A stretch of 31,352 nucleotides of DNA, taken from NCBI GenBank assembly GCA_964451885.1, contig CAYVJW010000003.1, positions 1-31,352 on the forward strand, in the 5' to 3' direction. The notes beneath the pieces were generated by a model. It was not told the DNA's origin. It was given only the letters and a program-made list of their open reading frames with translations, and made no database searches. Source of the DNA: CAYVJW01 sp964451885. GTDB taxonomy: Bacteria; Patescibacteriota; Gracilibacteria; UBA4473. A program made the translations under genes and the position numbers. This document shows positions 7,973 through 14,838 of the stretch, one piece after another (position 1 is the stretch's first letter; every line of letters starts with the position of its first letter).

Positions 7973-7995
7973 TTTACAAAAAAGTAAAGCATTAA

Positions 7996-8874
7996 ATGGA
8001 TACAAAAGATTTAATTTCCAAGGTCCGCCACCTCGATATCTTCACCAGCCGAAACGTAACAGAAGTATTCGCAGGAAATTACAAATCATCTTTCAAAGGG
8101 CAGGGAATGGAAATTGCCGATGTGAGGGAATATGCTGATGGAGATGACGCGCGGCATATTGACTGGATTGTAACGGCCAGACAAGAGAAGCCGTATATCA
8201 AACAATATCAGGAAACACGGGAACTGACGACTATTGTCATGATGGACTTATCGGCCTCCATGAACTTTACCTCTACGGGAAGAACAAAACAGGAAGCGGC
8301 TTTGGAACTAGCGGCTATTTTACTGTTTTCGGCGTTGAAAATGAACGATAAATTTGGAGCAATTCTTTTTTCGGAAGAAGGGGAGAAATACATTCCTCCC
8401 AAAAAAGGAAAATCACACTTACTACGTATTTTTCGAGAAATTATCCTTGGATTTGAACAGAATTACAAAAAAAGCTATCCCAAAAAAGCTCTGGATTTTC
8501 TGAATAACATAGTCCGGGCGCAGTCCATTTGCTTCTTTGTAGGAGATGAAATAACAGAAGAAATGGCCCCGCAAATAAAAATAGCGAATAAAAAACATGA
8601 TTTTGTGTACTTAAACGTTTTTGATCCCTTTGAAAGGAAAATTACGCATTCTGATTTTTTGGAAATAGAGGATCCGGAGACCGGGGAACAAATGATAATA
8701 GACCTTTCAAATGAAAAACTCCGAAAAAGATTTGAAGATTTAAGAAAACAAAAGTTGGAGGCCATGAGAAGCATCGTTCGAAAAAATCAAATAGAAATGG
8801 TGGACGTTTCTACGGAGGATAATGTGTATAGGGAGTTGTTGTTGTTTTTTAAGCGGAGGCAGGCACGGTATTAA
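7996..8874 (+). CDS. DUF58 / vWA-like protein of the Bat operon
   Basis: DUF58 proteins are cytoplasmic vWA-like partners of MoxR ATPases. The 292-residue product has the family core GQGMEIADVREYADGDDARHIDW (starting at about residue 35), which is the DUF58 signature. A metal-binding DLSASM sequence follows at 84-89, the equivalent of the DxSxS MIDAS motif. The rest looks like a Rossmann-type vWA fold with a charged C-terminal helix. No membrane segment is visible. Gene order moxR - DUF58 - DUF4381 - batA matches bat operons in other bacteria, except for the inverted gene in front of it. The start at 7996 follows the predicted promoter by a short leader without a Shine-Dalgarno site. Confidence 0.9.
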   Translation: MDTKDLISKVRHLDIFTSRNVTEVFAGNYKSSFKGQGMEIADVREYADGDDARHIDWIVTARQEKPYIKQYQETRELTTIVMMDLSASMNFTSTGRTKQEAALELAAILLFSALKMNDKFGAILFSEEGEKYIPPKKGKSHLLRIFREIILGFEQNYKKSYPKKALDFLNNIVRAQSICFFVGDEITEEMAPQIKIANKKHDFVYLNVFDPFERKITHSDFLEIEDPETGEQMIIDLSNEKLRKRFEDLRKQKLEAMRSIVRKNQIEMVDVSTEDNVYRELLLFFKRRQARY

Positions 8875-8934
8875 AAAATTTGAGTACAAAAATGACTAGT
8901 TTTTATCTATCTTAAAGTTTATTTAACACTTATT

Positions 8935-9435
8935 ATGGAAGACATTCATCCAATAAAGCCCGTCATCCACACCCCCCTTTTCACAGAAACTCAAATCTTC
9001 ATTTTTTGGGCGGTGGGAGCATTAATATTAGGGTGGATACTTGTATTTATAGGATTTAAGTTATGGAAAAAATATATGGAAAAGAAAGCCATTCAAGCAG
9101 AGGAAAGAATAAAAGTGAAGAATTACCGGAATGAAGCACTAAAAGCCTTAAGAAAATTAAAACCGAAAATTGAGGCTCAAGAATTTAAGGCCTTTTACCT
9201 GGGAGTGACGAAAGTGATAAAAACTTATCTTTCGCACAGATATCAGAAAAAAATAACAAAATTAACCACCACAGAAACTATGTGTTTAAGAAAGTTTTCT
9301 ACTACTATGGCCGATTTAATTAACCAATTTTTAACCAAAGTAGATGAAGCAAAATTTGCCAATGAAAATTTAAAAATATCTTGTGCGGAGGAAGTTTATG
9401 AGATTGCGAGAAAAATTATAAACTGTACGAAATGA
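8935..9435 (+). CDS. DUF4381-like membrane protein of the Bat operon
   Basis: This 166-residue protein has a short outside N-terminus rich in proline, one membrane helix (about 25-46, IFIFWAVGALILGWILVFIGF) and a basic, helical cytoplasmic part (about 50-166). That architecture and its place between the DUF58 gene and batA match DUF4381 proteins. I rate the family call as likely but not certain, because sequence conservation in this family is low. The helical C-terminal part also resembles the C-terminal part of the batD product. It is spaced 60 bases from the DUF58 gene and is followed by the toxin-antitoxin pair. Confidence 0.7.
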   Translation: MEDIHPIKPVIHTPLFTETQIFIFWAVGALILGWILVFIGFKLWKKYMEKKAIQAEERIKVKNYRNEALKALRKLKPKIEAQEFKAFYLGVTKVIKTYLSHRYQKKITKLTTTETMCLRKFSTTMADLINQFLTKVDEAKFANENLKISCAEEVYEIARKIINCTK

Positions 9436-9471
9436 TATTGATTTTTAGTTATAATTAACTAAAATTAAAAC

Positions 9472-9636
9472 ATGCAAATTGTATTGAACATTCCTTCAAA
9501 ATACGATTCTTATGATCAAACTTTATTGGAAAAGAAACTCAATAAAAACATTGAGAAGATTCTTTTTGAATTAGAGCTTTTAGAAGATTACAAAGAAGCT
9601 CAAACGGCTGATGATTCTCGATTTTATAATCTTTAA
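9472..9636 (+). CDS. Probable antitoxin of a type II module, 54 aa
   Basis: A 54-codon frame (ATG 9472, TAA 9634-9636) ends directly against the ATG of the RelE/ParE-like gene. The product starts MQIVLNIPSKYDSYDQ, then a Leu/Lys/Glu-rich amphipathic helix (about 18-44), and ends in an acidic tail (TADDSRFYNL). The size, charge pattern and zero-base spacing to a toxin-like gene are typical of a small type II antitoxin whose helix and tail wrap the toxin. It is shorter than usual and no DNA-binding domain is obvious, though the first strand could be part of a minimal ribbon-helix-helix. An AT-rich 36-base gap precedes it. Confidence 0.65.
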   Translation: MQIVLNIPSKYDSYDQTLLEKKLNKNIEKILFELELLEDYKEAQTADDSRFYNL

Positions 9637-9894
9637 ATGGCTTCAGAAATTTCAGAAATTCGGGAATTTGATAAAGCCGTAAGATATTTAAAATCAAGAA
9701 ATTTAATTTTGGCTTACAAAAAAGCAAAAGAAATATTGCTCTTGGGTGACAAGAAACGAGTTGAATTTAAATTGAGAAAACCAAAGAATAATCAGATATA
9801 TCAGTTTCGAATAACCAGGAAATACCGTGCTTTCGGTTACTTTAAAGCTCATCGGTTTATGGTTTTTAAAATCAGTGATCATCAAGAAAAATAA
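9637..9894 (+). CDS. RelE/ParE-superfamily toxin-like protein, 85 aa
   Basis: RelE/ParE-type toxins are small basic proteins that cleave ribosome-bound mRNA or inhibit gyrase. The 85-residue product has the expected helix-helix-beta layout: a helical hairpin (about 5-34), then strands with VEFKLRKPKN, IYQFRITRKYRAFGYF and FMVFKISDHQEK. The last strands, with the conserved Arg in QFRI and the Tyr-Arg pair of KYRA, are the best family marks. Its ATG follows the antitoxin stop directly, so the two are translated together. Its own stop lies only 5 bases before batA, so batA could be read from the same message. The target and activity cannot be told from sequence. Confidence 0.75.
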   Translation: MASEISEIREFDKAVRYLKSRNLILAYKKAKEILLLGDKKRVEFKLRKPKNNQIYQFRITRKYRAFGYFKAHRFMVFKISDHQEK

Positions 9895-9899
9895 TCCGA

Positions 9900-10919
9900 A
9901 TGAATTTCGCCAATCCAGAATTTTTTTATTTGCTCCTTTTTATTCCCATTTACCTGGGAATAATCTGGTATAAAAAAAGAACAAAAAAAGATGCCGTTTG
10001 GATCTCGGTTTTTAAGGATTTGAAAATCTCTCGTGGATATACTTTCTGGAGATATGCTCCATATTTAAACCATATTTTAATAGTGTTATTGATCACATTT
10101 TTTATTCTAACTTTAACGCGTCCCCGGGATGAACACGAAAAACAAAAAATGAGCAAAGAGGGGATTGATATTATCATTGCCCTCGACGTATCGGAATCAA
10201 TGCTTGCCGAAGACCTGAAACCAAACCGTATAGAAGCCGCAAAGGGGCACATCAAAAATTTTATAAAAGAACTCGAATCTGACCGCGCCGGAATAGTTGT
10301 TTTTTCAGGGCAGGCATTTACCCAGAGCCCTTTATCATTTGATTACAACATTCTGGAGGAATATTTGAACCAAATTTCAACCGGAAGCATAAACCAGAGG
10401 GTAAGAGGATTAAATGGAACAGCTGTGGGAGATGCGATATTAGCCGCCATAAATCGTTTCAAAAAATCAGAAGAACGCTCCAAAGTCTTGATACTGCTCA
10501 CAGACGGAGATGCAAATACAGGGGTAAACCCGGAAATCGCCGCCAAAATGGCACGTAAAGAAGATATAAAGATTTACACGATTGGAATCGGAAAAGAAGG
10601 CGGGGCGCCAATCCCCTACATCGATCAGCTCGGACGCAAACAATACGCCAGGGATTGGAGAGGGCGTCAGGTAATCACTACTTTTAATGAAAAAGCCCTA
10701 AAATCCATAGCTGACATCGGAAAAGGTCATTATTTCCGTGCCGATAACGCCTCTTCTTTCAAAAAAATATTTAAAGATATCAACGAAATGGAAAAACAAA
10801 AGATAGAAATAAATACTGTGACGGAATATTCAGAGAATTTTTTGCCTTTTCTGTATGCGACTTTTGGTGTGTTTTTCATGTTTTTGGTGTTGAATTCTTT
10901 CCGGGTATTAAAATCCTAA
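9900..10919 (+). CDS. batA: BatA-like von Willebrand factor A membrane protein
   Basis: BatA/BatB proteins are membrane-anchored vWA proteins that work with MoxR. The 339-residue product starts with the characteristic FANPEFFYLLLFIP segment (about 3-16, first helix), has a second helix (about 56-72), then a vWA domain (about 88-295) whose MIDAS motif is DVSES (96-100), with the supporting Thr in LNGTAVGDA and the Asp in LLTDGDAN. A last membrane helix (about 315-335) closes the protein. The layout and length fit BatA. It is the end of the bat operon, 5 bases after the toxin gene. The ATG at 9900 begins the conserved first helix, so the start is well supported. Confidence 0.93.
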   Translation: MNFANPEFFYLLLFIPIYLGIIWYKKRTKKDAVWISVFKDLKISRGYTFWRYAPYLNHILIVLLITFFILTLTRPRDEHEKQKMSKEGIDIIIALDVSESMLAEDLKPNRIEAAKGHIKNFIKELESDRAGIVVFSGQAFTQSPLSFDYNILEEYLNQISTGSINQRVRGLNGTAVGDAILAAINRFKKSEERSKVLILLTDGDANTGVNPEIAAKMARKEDIKIYTIGIGKEGGAPIPYIDQLGRKQYARDWRGRQVITTFNEKALKSIADIGKGHYFRADNASSFKKIFKDINEMEKQKIEINTVTEYSENFLPFLYATFGVFFMFLVLNSFRVLKS

Positions 10920-10951
10920 TACTAAAATGCATTAAAAATCGGACTTGATAA

Positions 10952-11022
10952 AATCCGCTAAAGGTGACACGGCGCCGTGTCACCTTCAGGTAGGGTGCAG
11001 TATTTCTAGCAGATTAGTGTTA
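10952..11022. repeat. Palindromic dispersed repeat, copy 2
   Basis: A perfect 26-base palindrome (10961-10986, same GACACGGC|GCCGTGTC core as copy 1) is followed by the same tail: TATTTCT at 11001-11007, AGATTA at 11011-11016, TTA at 11020-11022. Around it, AATCCGCTA (10952-10960) can pair with TAGCAGATT (11007-11015) except for one C-A mismatch, so the unit could fold as an outer stem enclosing the palindrome. Compared with copy 1, the arms differ by a compensated change (GGCGAC/GTCGCC against GGTGAC/GTCACC), so pairing has been kept. Confidence 0.8.
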
Positions 11023-11181
11023 GGGACTTGGCAGAAAATAAGTTACCAAGTTTGATGAGATTTTTTTTCGTGTACGAGAAAGAGAAGCTGAGTCATATTA
11101 TAATATGGCGAAGTTTTTCTGACGAAGTACACGGAGAAAAAGATATTAAAATTGGTAAGTTATTTACTGCTAAGTCCCTTA
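11020..11181. mobile_element. MITE-like 156-bp long inverted repeat element
   Basis: Bases 11023-11178 form one near-palindrome centred exactly at 11100/11101 (core CATATTA|TAATATG). The outer 54-55 bases of each arm agree at roughly four positions in five, beginning GGGACTTGGCAG on the left and GGGACTTAGCAG on the right (read inward). The element is flanked on both sides by TTA (11020-11022 and 11179-11181), which looks like a target-site duplication. There is no coding capacity. Terminal inverted repeats, direct flanking repeats and small size are the definition of a MITE. A long hairpin RNA gene is the alternative. Confidence 0.65.
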
Positions 11182-11199
11182 GGGAAATACAGATTGTTT

Positions 11200-11224
11200 T
11201 CTAAGTTCTAAGCTCTAAGTTCTA
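11200..11224. repeat. Degenerate 7-base tandem repeat at the tyrS end
   Basis: TCTAAGT / TCTAAGC / TCTAAGT followed by TCTACC makes just over three copies of a 7-base unit that runs into the last codons of tyrS. It is probably slippage-derived spacer sequence. Similar short spacer repeats occur before the MacB ATPase gene (27054-27074). Confidence 0.5.
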
Positions 11225-12414
11225 CCATCTTTCCGCATAGCGGATACCCTCCCAAACTTCCGCTTCCCCACCTTCAAAACCATCGGCGTCCCCGAAACCT
11301 TCACCACCATCGTCGGATCACTTATTTTTTCTCCGTCCAACGAAACCCCCCCTTCTTGCACCAACCGCCTCGCATCCGAGTTTGAAGGTGAAAATTTGGC
11401 TACCTGAGTGATCAAATTTAGAAGTCCTATTTCTTTTTTTTCCACTTTAAACTCCGGCATTTCATCCGGCACTTCTTTTTTTACAAATTTCTGAAAAAAA
11501 TCCTGTTCGGCGGTTTTGGCCATAGCCTGATCATGAAAATTACTAACAATGACTTTTCCCAAATGCACTTTAGCGTCACGAGGGTTGCTTTTTATTAAAT
11601 GATTTACTTCGTCTAAATTTTCATCAGTGAGAAGCTCAAAATAATTTAACATCACTTTATCAGGGATAGACATAATCTTTCCGAACATCTCCTGAGGAGT
11701 GTCCATGATGGCAATATAATTATTTAAAGACTTTGACATCTTTTCATGACCATCGGTTCCCACTAAAATAGGCCAAGTAAGAACATTTTGCTCCGGTTGG
11801 CCGTAAAGCTTTTGCATGGGCCTTCCACAGAGGAGATTAAAAAATTGATCTGTCCCCCCAACTTCTACATCCGCTTTGAGTATTACGGAATCATAAGCCA
11901 CCATCAAAGGATATAAAAATTCGTGAACCATCACGGCTCGACCGGCTTTTAATCGCTCCTGGAACATATCTCGTTCCATCATTCGAGAAGCAGAAAAGTT
12001 TGCCGCCATTTTCAGAAGCTCTTCAAATGAAAGTTTTGCCAGCCAATCACGATTATTTCTGATTTCACACTTTTTAATATCCAAAATCTTTCCGGCCTGC
12101 TCTAAATAATTTGCAGCATTCTTATCGATTTCCTCATAAGTCAAAGGTTGTCTGGCTTCAGCTTTTCCTGAAGGATCTCCGATAGTTGCCGTAAAACCGC
12201 CAAAAAGCAAAACAACAGTGTGTCCCGCATTCTGAAATTGTTTTAATTTTCTCAGTCCAACGGAATGACCCAAAGTTAAATCATGCCCAGTAGGGTCAAT
12301 TCCTAACTTCACCCGAAGTTTTTTTCCGGATTTTAATTTTTTCTCCAGATCCTCGCGGACAATCACATCTACCGTTCCGCGATCCAAAAGTTCTGAAATT
12401 TCATGATGAGTCAT
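11215..12414 (-). CDS. tyrS: Tyrosine--tRNA ligase
   Basis: TyrRS charges tRNA-Tyr with tyrosine using ATP, in the cytoplasm. The product (399 aa from the chosen start) has the class I marks: the HIGH-type motif in GIDPTGHDLTLGHSVGLRKL (near residues 38-57), the tyrosine pocket with EVGGTDQFFN, the KMSKS loop GHEKMSKSLNNYI, and a C-terminal S4 RNA-binding domain (ARRLVQEGGVSLDGEKI). The form of the motifs fits the TyrZ-like subgroup. The frame opens 15 codons earlier (12459), but those residues are hydrophobic and unlike the family. MTHHEISELLDRG from ATG 12412-12414 is the natural start. No Shine-Dalgarno site helps decide. The gene is convergent with batA and divergent from the PAP2 fusion gene. 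Confidence 0.95.
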   Translation of the reverse strand: MTHHEISELLDRGTVDVIVREDLEKKLKSGKKLRVKLGIDPTGHDLTLGHSVGLRKLKQFQNAGHTVVLLFGGFTATIGDPSGKAEARQPLTYEEIDKNAANYLEQAGKILDIKKCEIRNNRDWLAKLSFEELLKMAANFSASRMMERDMFQERLKAGRAVMVHEFLYPLMVAYDSVILKADVEVGGTDQFFNLLCGRPMQKLYGQPEQNVLTWPILVGTDGHEKMSKSLNNYIAIMDTPQEMFGKIMSIPDKVMLNYFELLTDENLDEVNHLIKSNPRDAKVHLGKVIVSNFHDQAMAKTAEQDFFQKFVKKEVPDEMPEFKVEKKEIGLLNLITQVAKFSPSNSDARRLVQEGGVSLDGEKISDPTMVVKVSGTPMVLKVGKRKFGRVSAMRKDGRT

Positions 12415-12501
12415 TATTTTTAGTAATTTAGAAAACAACAGGATTGTATTTTTAACCACAAAAAATTCAACTTTTCCTCATTCTTCCATTAAAATCTACC
12501 C

Positions 12502-13716
12502 ATGAGACTCCTAAAGCAAAAAATCCTGGAAGTTGACTTCTCTCCCGTAAAAAAAGAAGTGTACTGGTGGACAGGATGTGGGCTCTTTCTTATTGCTATA
12601 GGAAAACTGCTTGATAATTTTGTTTTTGGAGTTCTGCAGGGGGAATGGCGTCATCCGTTATTGGATGAAGGGATTGTTTTTCTGACAGAACGGTTAATCT
12701 GGGGGATTCTGGCATTATTTGCTCTCGTAACAACTCTCCGAGTATGGAAAAAACCGGACCATAAAAGTAAACTCGTTCCAGCTGCTTTTTCAATAGTAAC
12801 CGCCGGAATTTTCGCTTTTGTCTTGAAATCATTCTTTCATATTCCGCGTCCTTTCGAAATCGCCTCTTTAGGGTTGGAACCTCTGGTTCATGCCGGCTCA
12901 TACAGCTTTCCTTCCGCTCACACGGCCGTGGCTTTTGCCCTGCTTATTCCTTTTTACCGGATTTCAAAAACAATCGGCATCATGTGGGCAATTTTTGCCA
13001 TATTCATCGGGTTTTCTCGGGTATATGAAAATGTACATTTCCCGTCCGATATTGCCGGGGGAATTTTCTTAGGAGGTTTAGTGGGGGCTTTTTTCTCGCA
13101 TCCTGAAATGCGGAAAATGGTCGACCTGCTTTGGCAGGAACTGGAATTTCGACGCCAGGTATTTCATTTTATTTTCGGTTTTTCTTGTGTTTTTCTGCAC
13201 TGGGCAGGTTTTTTGCGGCTGTGGCAGATTGCCGCATTGCTCATTATCGGCTTACTGATTTCCTTTTTTTCCCAGTACTACAAAATCCCTTTCGTCTCCC
13301 GCTTGCTGGAAAAATTTGATCGCCCCAGAGACAGGAAATTTCCCGGGAGAGGAGCGTTTTTCTTCCTGTTGGCGGTTTTTCTTTCCATCCTCATTTTCCG
13401 GGGAGAAAACCTGAAAATTGCCTATGCGGCCATATTAATCCTCTCTGTCGGAGACTCCCTCAATCATCTTTTTGGGGCAAAACTACAACGGATAAGATTT
13501 CCCTGGAATAAACGGAAAAATATTGTGGGAGTCGGAATAGGAATACTCAGCGGAACTTTCGCCGCACAATTTTTTGTGCCGCTACTTCCGGCCTTCATTG
13601 CCTCAACCATTGCCATTTCCCTGGAAACGATTCCCTTCCGAATCGGAAAAATTTACATCGATGACAATGTTTTTGTGCCGTTGGTTGCAGGAGTGGTTTT
13701 ATGGGTGCTGACTTGA
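12502..13716 (+). CDS. PAP2 phosphatase fused to CTP-type polyprenol kinase-like domain
   Basis: The 404-residue membrane protein joins two lipid-carrier enzymes. The N-terminal half (about 20-200) is a PAP2-superfamily phosphatase with all three motifs intact: K109-x6-RP (109-117), PSAH (137-140, for PSGH) and SR-x5-H-x3-D (172-183). Such enzymes remove phosphate from undecaprenyl pyrophosphate or phosphatidic acid. The C-terminal half (about 214-404) resembles CTP-dependent dolichol/phytol kinases and related cytidylyltransferases: FRRQVFHFIFG at the start, FPGRGAFFFLL (280-290), ILSVGDSLNHLFGAKL (313-328), the KRKNIVGVGIGILSGTF region (about 337-353) and IDDNVFVPLVAG (386-397). The two halves would run opposite reactions on a polyprenol. 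About ten or more membrane helices are likely. The fusion is seen directly; the substrate is inferred. Confidence 0.8.
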   Translation: MRLLKQKILEVDFSPVKKEVYWWTGCGLFLIAIGKLLDNFVFGVLQGEWRHPLLDEGIVFLTERLIWGILALFALVTTLRVWKKPDHKSKLVPAAFSIVTAGIFAFVLKSFFHIPRPFEIASLGLEPLVHAGSYSFPSAHTAVAFALLIPFYRISKTIGIMWAIFAIFIGFSRVYENVHFPSDIAGGIFLGGLVGAFFSHPEMRKMVDLLWQELEFRRQVFHFIFGFSCVFLHWAGFLRLWQIAALLIIGLLISFFSQYYKIPFVSRLLEKFDRPRDRKFPGRGAFFFLLAVFLSILIFRGENLKIAYAAILILSVGDSLNHLFGAKLQRIRFPWNKRKNIVGVGIGILSGTFAAQFFVPLLPAFIASTIAISLETIPFRIGKIYIDDNVFVPLVAGVVLWVLT

Positions 13717-13741
13717 ATTATAAATTGAAATCTGGTATAAT
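13713..13741 (+). promoter_or_regulatory. pilT promoter with extended -10
   Basis: TTGAAT (13713-13718), 17 bases and a perfect TATAAT (13736-13741) preceded by TGG make a strong promoter with an extended -10 element. Its -35 box overlaps the last codons of the PAP2 fusion gene. Transcription should begin near 13748, about 32 bases before the pilT ATG. Confidence 0.8.
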
Positions 13742-13779
13742 AAAAAGATAATTATAATTTTGTAATCAATCTCTCAAAA

Positions 13780-14838
13780 ATGACTTCCTCAATTTCTACC
13801 CTTCAAAACATCAAAACCCGTGCTGTGGATATGAATGCATCGGATATTTTCTTTTCAGCAGGATCCAAGCCGGCCTGCCGAGTTTACGGGAATACAATTT
13901 TCTTTGAAGAGGAAGAAGCTATAAGCTCCGATCTTCTGGAAAAATATTTAGAAGAAATACTCAGTGAAGAAGAACAAAAAAGACTAAAAGAAGAATGGGA
14001 ACTTGATTTTTCTTTAAAATCGCCCGGAGACAACTTTTTTCGGGTAAATGTCACACGCCAAACGAACGGAATCGGTATTTCTTTTCGAGTCATTCCAAAA
14101 CAAATTCCCGGTTTTAATACGCTCGATCTTCCGGATCAATTGAAAAAAATTGTCGATTTTAAATCCGGCCTTGTTCTCGTTACCGGAGCCATGGGATCAG
14201 GAAAGTCCACAACACTAGCGTCAATTTTAGATTTAATTAACAAAAACCATGAAAAACGCATCGTTACCATCGAAGATCCGGTGGAATTTATTCACAATAA
14301 TAATAAATCTCTGATTGAACACCGAGAACTTGAAATCCACACAAAAGGGTTTCGTCAATCATTAAAGTCCGCGCTCAGACAAGGATGTGACGTGATTTTG
14401 CTAGGAGAACTGAGAGACTTGGAATCAATTTCTCTTGCCGTTACTGCTGCTGAGACTGGAACGCTGGTACTCTCCACGCTTCATACTGCCGGAGCCTCCA
14501 ATACTATCAACCGTCTGATCGACGTTTTCCCGCCCGATCAACAACATCAGGTCAAAGCTCAATTGGCTCAATCTCTAAAAGCCGTTGTCTGGCAAACATT
14601 GCTTCCGAAAAAAGAAGGGAAGGGGAGAACCCCTGCCGTTGAAATTCTATTCCAGAATTACGCGGTATCGAATCTGATCAGAGAAGGAAAATACCATGAA
14701 ATTAATTCGGTGATAGAAACCGGGCAATCCGAGGGAATGATCTCCATGCGAAGAATGTTGAATTACCTCGTTAAAGAAGAGATGGTCGACAAAGAAGCTG
14801 CAGAAAAAGTTTTTCCGGAAGAGATGAAAGACTATTAA
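13780..14838 (+). CDS. pilT: Type IV pilus retraction ATPase PilT
   Basis: PilT is the hexameric cytoplasmic ATPase that depolymerises type IV pili and so drives twitching or DNA uptake. The 352-residue product has the usual length and all landmarks: Walker A GAMGSGKST (136-144), Asp box with VTIEDPVEF (162-170), Walker B DVILLGELRD (204-213), His box LSTLHTAGA (231-239), and AVSNLIREGK (295-304), which corresponds to the PilT AIRNLIREGK motif that separates retraction from assembly ATPases. In Walker B the usual GEMRD reads GELRD, a mild change. No other pilus gene is in the window. It ends tail-to-tail with the LCP gene, sharing four bases (14835-14838). Confidence 0.93.
   Translation: MTSSISTLQNIKTRAVDMNASDIFFSAGSKPACRVYGNTIFFEEEEAISSDLLEKYLEEILSEEEQKRLKEEWELDFSLKSPGDNFFRVNVTRQTNGIGISFRVIPKQIPGFNTLDLPDQLKKIVDFKSGLVLVTGAMGSGKSTTLASILDLINKNHEKRIVTIEDPVEFIHNNNKSLIEHRELEIHTKGFRQSLKSALRQGCDVILLGELRDLESISLAVTAAETGTLVLSTLHTAGASNTINRLIDVFPPDQQHQVKAQLAQSLKAVVWQTLLPKKEGKGRTPAVEILFQNYAVSNLIREGKYHEINSVIETGQSEGMISMRRMLNYLVKEEMVDKEAAEKVFPEEMKDY

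Noticed and set aside
12415..12459. 15-residue N-terminal extension of TyrRS
   Set aside because: The residues are hydrophobic and lie before the natural family start MTHHEISELL.
12596..12901. Leftward 101-codon frame inside the PAP2 fusion gene
   Set aside because: It mirrors a region with intact PAP2 motifs and shows no start signal.
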